The translations under genes were made by a program, and so were the position numbers. Shown in pieces: positions 19,307 to 29,163 of a stretch of 64,000 bases of DNA. The stretch lies in NCBI RefSeq assembly GCF_900168025.1, contig NZ_FUYN01000002.1, positions 23,862 through 87,861 on the forward strand, in the 5' to 3' direction. The notes beneath the pieces were generated by a model. That model searched no databases and had not been told where the DNA came from. It saw only the letters and a program-made list of their open reading frames with translations. The DNA is from Acetoanaerobium noterae (GTDB taxonomy: Bacteria > Bacillota > Clostridia > Peptostreptococcales > Filifactoraceae). The first letter of the stretch is position 1; each line of letters begins with the position of its first letter.

Positions 19307-20401
19307 ATGGAAAATACAGCTTATCCAAATCTACAGATCGATTTACAAAAGCTATATAATAATGCAAAAAATCTAGTGAGCTTTGCAAATGCTAATGGTA
19401 TAAATATCACTGGAGTAGTAAAGGGAAGTGATTCCTCTAAAGAGGTAGCCAAAGAGTTTATAAAAGCAGGATGTATGGGAATAGCTGATTCAAGAATAGA
19501 AAAGCTAGCAAAATTAAAAGAAGAGGGTATAAAGGAAGATATGATGCTCCTTAGAGTACCTATGCTTTGCGAAGTAGAGCAGGTAGTAAGATACTCGGAA
19601 ATAAGCCTAAACTCAGAAATAGTAGTTTTAGAAGCACTTAATATAGAAGCAAACAATCAAAATAAAATTCACAAAGTAATTTTAATGGCTGATTTAGGAG
19701 ATTTAAGAGAGGGTTATTTTGATGAAGAAGAGCTAATAAAAACAGCTCTGCATATAGAAACAAAGCTAGATAGCCTTCATTTATATGGAGTAGGAACTAA
19801 TCTTGGTTGTTTTGGAGCGATTTGCCCTGATGAATCGAATCTAGGAAAATTAGCTCAGATAAGTGAAAAGATTTCTGTACTAATAAGAAGAAAGCTAGAA
19901 ATAGTATCAGGAGGAGCTACAACTTCATTGCCACTACTATTTGATTCTAAGATGCCAAAAGGGATAAATCATCTTAGAGTAGGAGAGGCTATGCTTTTAG
20001 CTAGAGATTTAATAGATTTATGGGGTTATTCTATGGAAGACTATCACACAGATACTTTTGTCCTTGAGGCACAGGTGATAGAGGTAAAGGAGAAGCCATC
20101 ACATCCTATAGGCAGGATATTTGTAGATGCTTTTGGAAATACACCAGAGTATGAAGATAAGGGAATGAGAAAAAGAGCTCTTATAGCTCTAGGAAAAAAA
20201 GATATAGGACATCACGACAGCCTGATTCCTAAATTAAAAGGAATAACAGTAGAAGGAAGCAGTAGTGACCACGTAATTTTAGATGTAACTGATGCAGCGG
20301 AGGAAATTAAGGTAGGAGATATAATAGAGTTTGAACTTTATTATCAGGCTATGCTTTATCTTACAGCTTCGACTTCGGTTAAAAAAATATATAGAGGATA
20401 A
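19307..20401 (+). CDS. orr: Alanine/ornithine racemase-family PLP enzyme
   Basis: This is a fold-type III PLP racemase of 364 residues. The N-terminal barrel carries the PLP lysine in ITGVVKGSD (about residue 39). The region GGATTSLPLL and the C-terminal beta domain are present. The family includes the ornithine racemase that makes D-ornithine for reductive ornithine fermentation in Clostridium sticklandii, and this protein looks closer to that group than to classical Alr. AAAGGAGGA precedes the ATG. It is divergent from speA, which fits a role in basic-amino-acid metabolism. D-ornithine formation is inferred; another amino acid could be the substrate. Confidence 0.8.
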   Translation: MENTAYPNLQIDLQKLYNNAKNLVSFANANGINITGVVKGSDSSKEVAKEFIKAGCMGIADSRIEKLAKLKEEGIKEDMMLLRVPMLCEVEQVVRYSEISLNSEIVVLEALNIEANNQNKIHKVILMADLGDLREGYFDEEELIKTALHIETKLDSLHLYGVGTNLGCFGAICPDESNLGKLAQISEKISVLIRRKLEIVSGGATTSLPLLFDSKMPKGINHLRVGEAMLLARDLIDLWGYSMEDYHTDTFVLEAQVIEVKEKPSHPIGRIFVDAFGNTPEYEDKGMRKRALIALGKKDIGHHDSLIPKLKGITVEGSSSDHVILDVTDAAEEIKVGDIIEFELYYQAMLYLTASTSVKKIYRG

Positions 20402-20404
20402 ATA

Positions 20405-20435
20405 AAAGAAGACGCTTTACTCAGCGTCTTCTTTA
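20405..20435 (+). terminator. Terminator after the racemase gene
   Basis: AAAGAAGACGCT pairs with AGCGTCTTCTTT across a six-base loop. Confidence 0.82.
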
Positions 20436-20630
20436 CTTATATTTTAAATTCGTTTTTAAATCTAAATACTTTAATTTTTTTATAGGTTACTTACTTTACT
20501 TTTAAATAAAGCTTTAATCCATAAATCTAATTCAATATATCAATAATCAAATAAACTAAATCTTTAATTTATAGATAAACACCTTTTTCAAGGGTGGTTA
20601 GAAATTAATAATTTAATCTAAAGACTAGGT

Positions 20631-20760
20631 TTAAATCTGAATCTCACTTATCGTTTTTGGTGGAATCATACGCCCTTCACTCCTTCTACTAAATAAGTAA
20701 ATAAGCATTGCCACTAAATCTTTTCATATAGTATGAGTTATTTTGGTGGAATCAGCTCCT
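20631..20760 (-). other. Gene-poor gap with a duplicated start-like sequence
   Basis: The 545 bases from 20436 to 20980 hold no long ORF. On the minus strand a 12-codon ORF (20631-20669, MIPPKTISEIQI) has the strong ribosome site GAAGGAGTG. The sequence around its start, TGATTCCACCAAAA, recurs about 87 bases away after another GGAG (20741-20757), where the frame closes almost at once. This looks like two decayed copies of the start of one gene. The rest is A/T-rich and should contain the promoter for the UPF0182 gene. Confidence 0.4.
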
Positions 20761-20980
20761 TTTATATTGAACTTATAGTATATATACCACGAGTAAATTT
20801 TATTAAACAAAATATTTAGATTTTTTTAAATTTAAAGAAAAATATAATTTATGCCTTGAAAAGCATTTTAAAAACCTCAAGTATAATATATACTCTAATT
20901 GAGAATACATTATGTTATATTTGGGTAAACAATAACCTATAAGATTAACAATAGTATATTTATATAAAATGGGGGCAATT

Positions 20981-23779
20981 ATGGAGACACAATCGACGAA
21001 AAAGAAAATAACCTTTAAAAAAATAACTATTACAATAATTTTTATGGTGATTATTGCAGTTCTTTTATCATTTGGAAAGCTACTTGATTTTTGGACAGAT
21101 TTCTTGTGGTTCAAAGAAGTAGGCTATACCTCTACTTATATTAAACAGGTATTTGCAAAGCTTTATATAGGAATACCTTTTTTTGTTGCGTTTACAGTAT
21201 TTATTTATATATATCTTCAGCGCATAAAGAGCAATTACTATAAATATATGAATATACTTACGACAAAAGATGAAGAAAAGACTTTAAATCAAACTATGGG
21301 AGTAGTAGCTGTTCTGACTGCACTATTTTTTTCGTTTGGAATTGCAGGCTCTTTTTGGATGCAGATACTAAAATTCATTAATTCCACTTCCTTTAATATA
21401 AAGGATCCTATTTTTGTTAAGGATATTGGTTTTTATGTATTTACTCTTCCTCTAGTCACTGAAATTTTCACTTTTTTACTTGGATTTATTATATTTTTAA
21501 TGCTTATAACTATAGTTATTTATATAGTGCTTATTTCCATAAGACAGCCTATGGACAAGGAAGAATTGGGTAGTAAAATTAGAAGACTAAGGACAGAAAA
21601 TAGCTTTGTAAGCCTCCAAAAAAGAGTAATGGAGTTAGCTCTAGATCAAATAATGCTAATCGGAGTAGTATTTTTTGCAATAATAGCTCTTAGAAGCTAT
21701 TTAGCTTCATTTGCACTTTTATATTCAGAAACTGGAGCTATATATGGAGCTGGATTTACAGATATCAATGTAACTCTAGGCGTATATAGAATTCAAATGG
21801 TAGTAAGCATTGTATCAGCAATAGCTCTTATACTAGCTAGATATAAAAGAAATAAGAAATTAGCTGCATTTGGCCCTATAGCCCTTGTTGCTGTCTACCT
21901 GCTAGGAATAGGAGCTGAGATGGCTGTCCAAGCAGTAATAGTATCACCTAATGAATTGGCAAGAGAGAGAAAATATATAACAAACAGCTTAGAATACACT
22001 AAGATGGCCTATGGGCTTGATGACATAGATGTAGAAGAATTTTCGGTAGATCAAGATTTAACTTATGATGACCTGCTTGATAATCAAGATACTATAAGTA
22101 ATATAAGCTTAAACGATTATAGACCTACAAATGAAGCATACAACCAGCTACAAGGTCTTAGAAATTACTATAAATTTCACGATGTGGACATAGATAGGTA
22201 TATAATCGATGGAAAGCTTACTCAGATGTTTCTATCTGTTAGGGAGCTAGATAAAGAGGCTCTTGACGACAATGCTAAAACCTGGGTAAACCAGCATCTT
22301 AAATATACTCATGGCTATGGCCTTACTATGTCTCCAGTAAACAAAGTAACTTCATCTGGACAGCCTAGCATGGTAGTAAGAAATGTTCCACCAGTTTCAG
22401 ATTATAAAGAGTTAGAGGTTACTGTACCACAAATTTATTTCGGAGAGCTTACAAATGATTATGTAGTAGTAAATACAGATGAGCAAGAATTTGACTATCC
22501 AATGGGAGAAGAGCTTCAAACAACTAAATATCAAGGAACAGCTGGTATTAAACTCAACTTCTTGAATAAGGTGCTATATTCAATCAGAGAAGGAAGCTTT
22601 AAGCTTTTAGTTTCAGGTGGAGTAAATTCTGATAGCAAGATTATAATAAATAGAAATATTATGGATAGAGTAAATAAAATAGCTCCATTTTTGAGTTATG
22701 ATGAGGATCCATATGCAGTAGTTGTAAATGGAAAGATTTATTACATTATAGATGGATATACGACTACAAAATATTTTCCTTATGCAGAGCCTTTTAATGA
22801 AAATGCAAATTATATAAGAAATTCCTTCAAGGTTATAGTAGATGCTTATAATGGAGATGTAAACTACTATATAGTAGATGAAAAAGATCCTTTAGTAGAG
22901 ACCTATTCGAAGATTTTTCCTAAGCTATTTAAGCCTATGTCAGATATGCCAAAAGAATTCATATCACATTTGAGATATCCTCAGACTATGTTTGATATTC
23001 AAGCAAAAATGTATGGAACCTACCATACAAATCAGCCTGATATATTCTATAATCGTGAAGACAAATGGGAAATCGCTAAACAGAACTATCAAGGAAAGAC
23101 TCAAGTAATGGAATCGCTTTACTTTACTTTTGAGCTTCCAGGTGAAGGCAAGCCTGAATTTGTTCTGAGCATACCATATACACCTACAGGAAAACAAAAT
23201 ATGACAGCATTTTTAGTAGCTAGAAATGATGGAGATAATTATGGCAAGCTGAAGCTCTATGAGTTTCCAAAATCCAAGACTATAATTGGACCAGAGCAGG
23301 TGGAAGCTAGAATAAGCAACAATGATGTTATATCTAGAGATCTTGCCCTATGGGATAGCAGGGGATCTCAAGTTCTAAGAGGCAATATACTAACAATACC
23401 TATAAACAGCTCTATTTTGTATATTGAGCCACTTTACATCAGAGCTGATTCTGAAAAAGCTATACCTGAGGTTAGAAGGATAATAGCATCTTACAATGAT
23501 AAAGTAGTGATGGAAGATACACTCGAAAAAGCACTTACAAGCTTGTTTGGAGGCCCGTCAGATCCAAACGAGCAAATAGAGTCATCTGTAAGTGATGAAC
23601 CTACTGATATAGAGCAGATGCCATCAGATAGCCCTCTACCAGAGGATGAGGCTGGACTTATAAAGCAGGCAAATGAACTATATGAGCAAGCTCAAGAGGC
23701 TTTGAAAGCAGGAAGCTTAAGTGAGTACGAAAAGAAAATCAACGAGCTTGGAAATATTCTTAAGCGTTTGGAGCAGTAA
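20981..23779 (+). CDS. UPF0182 family membrane protein
   Basis: This is a large membrane protein of about 932 residues matching the UPF0182 (COG1615) family, whose biochemical role is not established. About seven hydrophobic helices lie in the first 310 residues (the first followed by FWTDFLWFKEVGYTS, a family hallmark). Then comes a long extracellular region with conserved stretches such as YTHGYGLTMSPVNKV and PQIYFGELTNDYVVV. The tail is acidic and helical. I prefer ATG 20981 because GGGGG lies five bases upstream; an ATG at 20969 is in frame. The next gene, an MscS channel, follows after 15 bases, so both may act in envelope homeostasis (inference). Confidence 0.88.
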   Translation: METQSTKKKITFKKITITIIFMVIIAVLLSFGKLLDFWTDFLWFKEVGYTSTYIKQVFAKLYIGIPFFVAFTVFIYIYLQRIKSNYYKYMNILTTKDEEKTLNQTMGVVAVLTALFFSFGIAGSFWMQILKFINSTSFNIKDPIFVKDIGFYVFTLPLVTEIFTFLLGFIIFLMLITIVIYIVLISIRQPMDKEELGSKIRRLRTENSFVSLQKRVMELALDQIMLIGVVFFAIIALRSYLASFALLYSETGAIYGAGFTDINVTLGVYRIQMVVSIVSAIALILARYKRNKKLAAFGPIALVAVYLLGIGAEMAVQAVIVSPNELARERKYITNSLEYTKMAYGLDDIDVEEFSVDQDLTYDDLLDNQDTISNISLNDYRPTNEAYNQLQGLRNYYKFHDVDIDRYIIDGKLTQMFLSVRELDKEALDDNAKTWVNQHLKYTHGYGLTMSPVNKVTSSGQPSMVVRNVPPVSDYKELEVTVPQIYFGELTNDYVVVNTDEQEFDYPMGEELQTTKYQGTAGIKLNFLNKVLYSIREGSFKLLVSGGVNSDSKIIINRNIMDRVNKIAPFLSYDEDPYAVVVNGKIYYIIDGYTTTKYFPYAEPFNENANYIRNSFKVIVDAYNGDVNYYIVDEKDPLVETYSKIFPKLFKPMSDMPKEFISHLRYPQTMFDIQAKMYGTYHTNQPDIFYNREDKWEIAKQNYQGKTQVMESLYFTFELPGEGKPEFVLSIPYTPTGKQNMTAFLVARNDGDNYGKLKLYEFPKSKTIIGPEQVEARISNNDVISRDLALWDSRGSQVLRGNILTIPINSSILYIEPLYIRADSEKAIPEVRRIIASYNDKVVMEDTLEKALTSLFGGPSDPNEQIESSVSDEPTDIEQMPSDSPLPEDEAGLIKQANELYEQAQEALKAGSLSEYEKKINELGNILKRLEQ

Positions 23780-23794
23780 AAGGAGTGACACTAG

Positions 23795-24700
23795 ATGATT
23801 AATTATTTCAATCTGGCAGCTGTAACAGAGAAAGTCACAGAGGCTGTCACAGATGAAGTACAAACAGCAGTAGAAGAAAGCTTTAATTTAATGAAAACCC
23901 TAAAGGAGCTATTCTTGGCTTATGGGATGGACATAATAATAGGGATAATGATATTTTTAGTTGGACTTTATATTGCTAGGTACGTAAGGAATTTGTCTAA
24001 GCGTATCATGAGAAAATCAAATGTAGATCCATCTGCTATAGGATTTATATCGCAGATACTTTATTTTCTACTTCTGATAATAGTTGCTATAGCGGCTCTT
24101 GGAAGGATAGGAGTTCCTACGAATTCATTTGTAGCGGCAATAGGAGCACTAGGACTTGCTATTGGATTAGCTCTTCAAAATAATCTTTCTAACTTTGCAT
24201 CAGGGATATTAATCCTTATATTTAAACCCTTTAAAGTAGGAGATTTTATTGAGGCAGCTGGAGTGTCTGGAAGCGTAAATGAAATCCAAATTATGAATAC
24301 CATTTTATACTCGGTAGACAACAGAAAAATAATAATTCCTAACTCAAAGCTAACATCTGAAAATGTAGTTAACTTTTCTTCTGCTATAGATAGGAAAATT
24401 CAGCTTATGATAGAGGTTGATTACAATTCAGACTATAAAAAAGCTATTGAGCTAATAAAAGCTATATTCAAAGAGGATCCAGATATTTACGATGAACCAG
24501 AACCTACAGTAGCGCTTCGAGAATTTGGAGAGAGCGGGATAAAGATATTCGCACTGCCTAGTGTAAAAAACGAGAACTACTGGAATGCATACTATAGAAT
24601 AATGCAAAGGATAAAGGACGATTTTGATGCTAATGGTATTCAAATTCCATATCCTCACAGAATGCTTTACATGAAGCATTTAGATTCAGATAAAAATTAA
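23795..24700 (+). CDS. Small-conductance mechanosensitive channel, MscS family
   Basis: This is a membrane channel that opens under tension to release solutes on hypo-osmotic shock. After a short amphipathic N-terminus there are three hydrophobic helices (about residues 45-65, 85-105 and 110-135). The pore helix TM3 shows the glycine/alanine pattern AIGALGLAIGLALQNNLSNF. The beta domain follows with FKPFKVGDFIEAAG and the family stretch NSKLTSENVVNFS. The length of 301 is close to E. coli MscS. AAAGGAGTGACA precedes the ATG. It is co-transcribed with the UPF0182 gene and followed by a terminator. Confidence 0.92.
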   Translation: MINYFNLAAVTEKVTEAVTDEVQTAVEESFNLMKTLKELFLAYGMDIIIGIMIFLVGLYIARYVRNLSKRIMRKSNVDPSAIGFISQILYFLLLIIVAIAALGRIGVPTNSFVAAIGALGLAIGLALQNNLSNFASGILILIFKPFKVGDFIEAAGVSGSVNEIQIMNTILYSVDNRKIIIPNSKLTSENVVNFSSAIDRKIQLMIEVDYNSDYKKAIELIKAIFKEDPDIYDEPEPTVALREFGESGIKIFALPSVKNENYWNAYYRIMQRIKDDFDANGIQIPYPHRMLYMKHLDSDKN

Positions 24701-24782
24701 AATATCTCAAGTGAGCTCACCTTAATGAAATCAAAGATTTATGGTAGGTGTCTAGTAGCTTGATATATTGAAAGTAAATTAG

Positions 24783-24820
24783 CAGATTGGATTTTTATTA
24801 AAAGTTCAATCTGTTTTTTT
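24783..24820 (+). terminator. Terminator after the MscS gene
   Basis: CAGATTGGATTTTT pairs with AAAAGTTCAATCTG (two G-U pairs) and a T run follows. The remaining 24821-25055 gap is A/T-rich. A possible promoter with TATAAT at about 24961 and small hairpins precede the rubrerythrin gene. Confidence 0.78.
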
Positions 24821-25055
24821 ATGATTGTGATATAAAAATATAAATTGTAATAAATGCAATTTAATTTTAAATATTGGATTATCTTGAAAATAAATTTAGA
24901 ATAATAATAAAAAAATAATGAATTTTGGAATTTATATTAGAAAATATACAGATTTTATACTATAATCATAAATATAGCTGTTTTTTAGCTATATTAGTGG
25001 GTAAATGTGAATTAGAGGTCGTCTGACCAAAATAACTTTATCAGGAGGTAATATC

Positions 25056-25658
25056 ATGGCAGAAAAATCATTAAAAGGTACAAGAACTCTTGGAAATCTT
25101 ATCAAAGCATTTGCTGGAGAGTCTCAAGCTAGAGGCAGATACAATATGTTTGCAGAAGTAGCTGAAAGAGAAGGCTTCATGAGAATCGCAGAGGTTTTTA
25201 ACGAGACAGCTGACAACGAGCGTATTCATGCAAAGATATTTTATGATCATGCAGTAGCAGGCTTAGAGGGAGAAGAGTTTCCAGTAGCACTTCACGTAGA
25301 TGCGGATTATCCTGTAGTTATGGGAAATACATACACTAACCTAGTAGCAGCAGCTATGGGTGAAAACGAAGAGTGGACTGAGCTTTATCCAGAGTTTGCA
25401 AGAATAGCTGATGAAGAAGGTTTCCCAAAGGTAGCAGCTTCATTTAGAATGATAGTAGATATCGAAAAAGACCACGAAGAAAGATATCGTACACTTGCAG
25501 AGCATGTAAAAGCTGAAAATGTATTCAAAAGAGAAGACAAAGAGCTTTGGAAATGTATGTGCTGTGGATATATATTCGATGGTTCAGCAGCTCCAGCTAT
25601 GTGTCCTGTCTGTAAACAGCCTAAGGCATTCTTTAAACTTCACTGCGAAAGATTCTAA
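25056..25658 (+). CDS. rbr: Rubrerythrin
   Basis: This is a cytoplasmic non-heme iron protein that reduces hydrogen peroxide, a standard oxygen-stress defence of anaerobes. Residues 5-150 form a ferritin-like four-helix diiron domain (AFAGESQARGRY, then TADNERIHAKIF, and VDIEKDHEERY late in the domain). Residues 165-200 are a rubredoxin domain with CMCCGYIF and CPVCKQP binding one iron. The length of 200 is slightly above the classical 190. A CAGGAGGTAA ribosome site precedes the ATG. It is transcribed alone. An operator of the PerR type was not clear to me. Confidence 0.95.
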   Translation: MAEKSLKGTRTLGNLIKAFAGESQARGRYNMFAEVAEREGFMRIAEVFNETADNERIHAKIFYDHAVAGLEGEEFPVALHVDADYPVVMGNTYTNLVAAAMGENEEWTELYPEFARIADEEGFPKVAASFRMIVDIEKDHEERYRTLAEHVKAENVFKREDKELWKCMCCGYIFDGSAAPAMCPVCKQPKAFFKLHCERF

Positions 25659-25684
25659 ATATAAATTTAATTTTATTTTTGCAA

Positions 25685-25713
25685 TTGAAATAGCTTGATA
25701 TAAGTGATATAAT
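25685..25713 (+). promoter_or_regulatory. Sigma-A promoter of the T-box/serS unit
   Basis: TTGAAA and TATAAT are spaced by 17 bases. Transcription would start near 25720, giving a T-box leader of normal length. Confidence 0.65.
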
Positions 25714-25719
25714 TTTTAG

Positions 25720-25967
25720 CAATACAAAATCATATGTATAGGCTATGATGAAAAGTAGTAAAAAGTCCAAGTTCTACAGAGAGTGAGTGGTAGGTGAAAA
25801 CTCACGTACTAAGCTTTTGAATCCGTTTCTGAGCTTTATCTTTGAAGGCGCTAGCTCTAGAAGATAACGTCTACCTACGTTACAGGTTCAAGTGGTCTTT
25901 GTAGACAATTTGGGTGGCACCGCGGAAGTATAAGCTTTCGTCCCTTTTTAGGGACGGGAGCTTTTTT
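25720..25967 (+). ncRNA. T-box leader riboswitch of serS
   Basis: The T-box sequence GGGTGGCACCGCGG lies at 25912-25925. The terminator AAGCTTTCGTCCC/GGGACGGGAGCTT with a T run follows (25932-25967). Upstream, the AGAGAG near 25778 and the CTCT near 25856 form the base of Stem I. The sequence just inside this stem (GCTAGCTCT) contains AGC and TCT, both serine codons, so the specifier is consistent with serine. Uncharged tRNA-Ser would stabilise the antiterminator and turn on serS. Confidence 0.93.
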
Positions 25968-26079
25968 GATTTCACAAAATTTGATAATAACATCCGTATT
26001 ATTATTTTGTAATATGGGTAGTTAGTAAATACTGAGTTATTATCTAAATGAAATATTAATTTTAGTGAGGGGGATTTAC

Positions 26080-27357
26080 ATGTTAGATATTAAAAGAATC
26101 AAAAGAGATTTAGAAGAAATCAAACCTTTAATGGCAAAAAGAGGAGAAAAAGATTTTAGCTTCGAAGAGGTAATAGAGCTTGATGACAAGCGTATAGAGC
26201 TACTTCAAGAGGTTGAAGCCCTAAAAAATGAGCAAAATGTAGACTCTAAGCTTATTCCTCAGTATAAAAAAGAAGGAAAAAATACAGATGAGCTTATGGC
26301 TAGATTAAAAGAGCTATCAGAGCAAATCAAAAATCTAGACGATAAAGTAAAAGAAGTAGAAGAGGATTTGTTCCAAAAGCTTCTTAGAATACCAAACGTG
26401 CCACATCCAGATGTACCAACTGGAGATACTGACGAAGATAACTTAGAAGTAAGAAAATGGGGAGAGCCAACTGCATTTGATTTTGACGCAAAAGCACACT
26501 GGGATATAGGAACAGAGCTTAATATTCTAGATTTTGAAGCAGCTGGAAAAATCACTGGCTCTAGATTTACATTGTACAAAGATTTAGGAGCTAGATTAGA
26601 GCGTTCATTAATCAACTTTTTCCTAAATACACATACAGCTGAGCATGGCTACACAGAGGTACTTCCTCCTTTTATTGCTAACCGTACTAGCTTTATAGGA
26701 ACGGGTCAGCTTCCTAAATTTGAAGAAGATATGTTTAAGCTAGAGGGCTTTGAATATTTCCTAGTGCCTACAGCAGAGGTTCCGGTTACTAATATTCACC
26801 AAAACGAAATCATGAATGGCGATGATTTAACTACAAAATACTGCGCATATACACCTTGCTTTAGAGCAGAGGCTGGATCTGCTGGAAGAGATACTAGAGG
26901 ACTTATCCGTCAGCATCAGTTTAACAAAGTAGAGCTAGTTAAATTTACAAAGCCAGAGGATTCTTACAAAGAGCTAGAAACCCTTACTGCAGATGCAGAA
27001 AAAGTGCTTCAGCTACTAGGACTTCCATATAGAGTAGTTCGTATATGCTCAGGTGATTTAGGCTTTACTGCAGCATACAAATATGACCTAGAGGTATGGA
27101 TGCCTAGCTACAACAGATATGTAGAGATTTCTTCTTGTTCTAACTTTGAAGATTTCCAAGCTAGAAGAGCAAACATTAGATTCAAAAGAGACAAGGCATC
27201 TAAGCCAGAGTTTGTTCATACTCTTAATGGCTCTGGAGTAGCTATAGGACGTGCTCTTGCCGCTATACTTGAAAACTATCAGCAAGCTGATGGAACTGTA
27301 GTAGTGCCAGAGGTACTTCGCCCATACATGGGAACAGATAAAATAATAAAAAAATAA
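26080..27357 (+). CDS. serS: Seryl-tRNA synthetase
   Basis: This class II enzyme charges tRNA-Ser with serine. The N-terminal 100 residues are the long antiparallel coiled-coil arm that grips the tRNA (rich in Glu, Lys and Leu, up to [13 protein letters not shown]). The catalytic core shows motif 2 ([20 protein letters not shown]) and motif 3 ([19 protein letters not shown]). I start at ATG 26080, giving 425 residues, the usual size; GTG 26065 lies within the GTGAGGGGG ribosome site. Expression is controlled by the T-box leader directly upstream. Confidence 0.97.
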   Translation: MLDIKRIKRDLEEIKPLMAKRGEKDFSFEEVIELDDKRIELLQEVEALKNEQNVDSKLIPQYKKEGKNTDELMARLKELSEQIKNLDDKVKEVEEDLFQKLLRIPNVPHPDVPTGDTDEDNLEVRKWGEPTAFDFDAKAHWDIGTELNILDFEAAGKITGSRFTLYKDLGARLERSLINFFLNTHTAEHGYTEVLPPFIANRTSFIGTGQLPKFEEDMFKLEGFEYFLVPTAEVPVTNIHQNEIMNGDDLTTKYCAYTPCFRAEAGSAGRDTRGLIRQHQFNKVELVKFTKPEDSYKELETLTADAEKVLQLLGLPYRVVRICSGDLGFTAAYKYDLEVWMPSYNRYVEISSCSNFEDFQARRANIRFKRDKASKPEFVHTLNGSGVAIGRALAAILENYQQADGTVVVPEVLRPYMGTDKIIKK

Positions 27358-27411
27358 TATAACTTTATGTAATTTGTATTTTTAGGGTCTTCATTTGCAA
27401 GGAGGAACGCT

Positions 27412-28863
27412 ATGAGCTTAAATGGCATCATGATGCAGTATTTTGAATGGTATTTAGAAGATGATGGCAAGCTATGGAATAAACTTAAAGACGATGCAAA
27501 TCATCTTAAGGAACTAGGCATAACAGCTATTTGGATACCTCCTTGCATGAAGGCTACAGCTACAAATGATACGGGATACGGAATATATGACCTTTACGAC
27601 CTTGGAGAGTTTGATCAAAAAGGCAGTATCAGAACGAAATATGGAACTAAAGAAGAGCTTTTAGAGGCCATAAATGTGCTACACGATAACAATATAAAAG
27701 TGTATGCAGATATAGTGTTAAATCACAAAGCTTCAGCTGATGAGACTCAGAGGTTCATGGCTGTAGAAGTCGACCCTATGGATAGAAATAAAGAAGTATC
27801 CGAGCCTTATGAAATTCAAGGCTGGACGAAGTTTAACTTTGAAGGCAGAAACAATAAATATTCTGATTTCAAATGGTCATGGGAGCATTTTAATGGAACT
27901 GATTATAATCAAGAAACAGAGAAATCTGCAATATATCTTATACTAGGTGAAAATAAAGACTGGGCACAGGATGTAGCTGAGGAATTTGGTAACTATGATT
28001 ATTTGATGTTTACAAACATAGACTACAAGCATCCAGACGTATACAACCATACTCTAGATTGGATTAACTGGTTTATAAAAGAAACTAAAGTCGATGGCAT
28101 AAGACTAGATGCAATAAAGCATATAAATGACTGGTTTATAAAAGACTTGGTTTTAAAAACTAGAGCAGATTTTGGTGAAGAATTCTATGCTGTTGGAGAA
28201 TATTGGTCAGTTGAAATGCCAACTATAGAAAGCTATTTGAGCGAAGTGGATTACCAGCTAGATGTCTTTGATGTACCACTTCATTTTAAATTTCATGCAG
28301 CATCTTATGATGCGAGCAACTTTGATATGGGACAGCTTTTTAATGACACTATAGTGAGCAAATATCCACTAAATGCTGTGACTTTTGTAGAAAACCATGA
28401 TTCGCAGCCTAATCAATCTCTAGAATCCTATGTAAAACAATGGTTTAAACCACTTGCCTATGCAGCTATACTGCTTAGAAAAGATGGATATCCGTGCATA
28501 TTTTATGGAGATTATTATGGAACCCTTGGAGATAATCAAATTAAGCCTATGGCAGATATACTAGATAAGCTCATGGGACTAAGACAAAATCATGCATATG
28601 GAAGGCAAGATGATTATCTAGATCACAAGCACGTTATAGGATGGGTGAGACTAGGAGATAAAGAGCACCCTAAAGGATGCGCAGTTATCATGACCAGTAC
28701 AGAAGCTGGGGAAAAAACCATGAATGTAGGAGAAATGCATAAAGGGGAAATTTGGATTGATGCCCTAGGTCATACAGATGCTGAGGTAGAAATCGACGAA
28801 AAAGGTAACGGAATTTTTTTAGTAAATGACGGCTCGGTAAGTGTTTATATCTGTAGAGATTAA
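27412..28863 (+). CDS. Cytoplasmic alpha-amylase, GH13
   Basis: This is a retaining alpha-1,4-glucan hydrolase of about 483 residues with no signal peptide, so it acts on internal glucans or imported maltodextrins. It resembles the AmyS/bacterial liquefying amylase subfamily (starts NGIMMQYFEWYLEDDG). Conserved regions are DIVLNHKA (region I), GIRLDAIKHI with the nucleophile Asp (II), GEYW with the acid/base Glu (III) and FVENHDSQ with the third acid (IV). AAGGAGGAACGCT precedes the ATG. The gene follows serS after 54 bases without a visible terminator between them. Confidence 0.92.
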   Translation: MSLNGIMMQYFEWYLEDDGKLWNKLKDDANHLKELGITAIWIPPCMKATATNDTGYGIYDLYDLGEFDQKGSIRTKYGTKEELLEAINVLHDNNIKVYADIVLNHKASADETQRFMAVEVDPMDRNKEVSEPYEIQGWTKFNFEGRNNKYSDFKWSWEHFNGTDYNQETEKSAIYLILGENKDWAQDVAEEFGNYDYLMFTNIDYKHPDVYNHTLDWINWFIKETKVDGIRLDAIKHINDWFIKDLVLKTRADFGEEFYAVGEYWSVEMPTIESYLSEVDYQLDVFDVPLHFKFHAASYDASNFDMGQLFNDTIVSKYPLNAVTFVENHDSQPNQSLESYVKQWFKPLAYAAILLRKDGYPCIFYGDYYGTLGDNQIKPMADILDKLMGLRQNHAYGRQDDYLDHKHVIGWVRLGDKEHPKGCAVIMTSTEAGEKTMNVGEMHKGEIWIDALGHTDAEVEIDEKGNGIFLVNDGSVSVYICRD

Positions 28864-28960
28864 AAGCAGTGAAGCTTATATATAAATTACTATGCAATAA
28901 AAAACTCTACTAAATTAGAGCTATACAGATTCCTAAATACTACTTTATAGATTTTGGGTT

Positions 28961-28999
28961 AAAAATAGGCTAGTCTTAAATCGACATGCCTATTTTTTT
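28961..28999. terminator. Bidirectional terminator between the amylase and YolD-like genes
   Basis: AAAAATAGGC pairs with GCCTATTTTT, flanked by A and T runs. The right arm includes the stop codon of the minus-strand YolD-like gene. Confidence 0.72.
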
Positions 29000-29163
29000 G
29001 GGGTTTTTATAAGCTCTTTAGAAGGATTTTCTGATTTTTCAACCTCAAGTTTGTGGTCTAAAAGCTTTTCACCATGCTCTGACAAAAGCATAGGCTTCCA
29101 TTTGAGCATACACCTATCTGGATAAAGCATCTCTAGCTTATTATATCCCCTTATTTCCTTCAT
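28990..29163 (-). CDS. Short YolD-like protein
   Basis: This 57-residue ORF begins within the polymerase gene: its ATG overlaps the polymerase stop as ATGA. A GGAGGAG site lies just upstream, in the polymerase coding end. The segment DRCMLKWKPMLLSEHGEKL matches the conserved core of YolD-like proteins (Arg-x-x-x-Lys-Trp-x-Pro followed by Glu-His). YolD proteins are the Gram-positive counterparts of UmuD and sit beside Y-family polymerases. The usual family length is about 100 residues, so this is a short form: it keeps the core and has a Lys/Pro-rich tail. Function as polymerase partner is inferred from context. Confidence 0.72.
   Translation of the reverse strand: MKEIRGYNKLEMLYPDRCMLKWKPMLLSEHGEKLLDHKLEVEKSENPSKELIKTPKK

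Noticed and set aside
20803..21114. Minus-strand ORF of about 103 codons at the UPF0182 start
   Set aside because: It runs through the promoter and start of a well-supported gene, has no ribosome site and shows no family resemblance.
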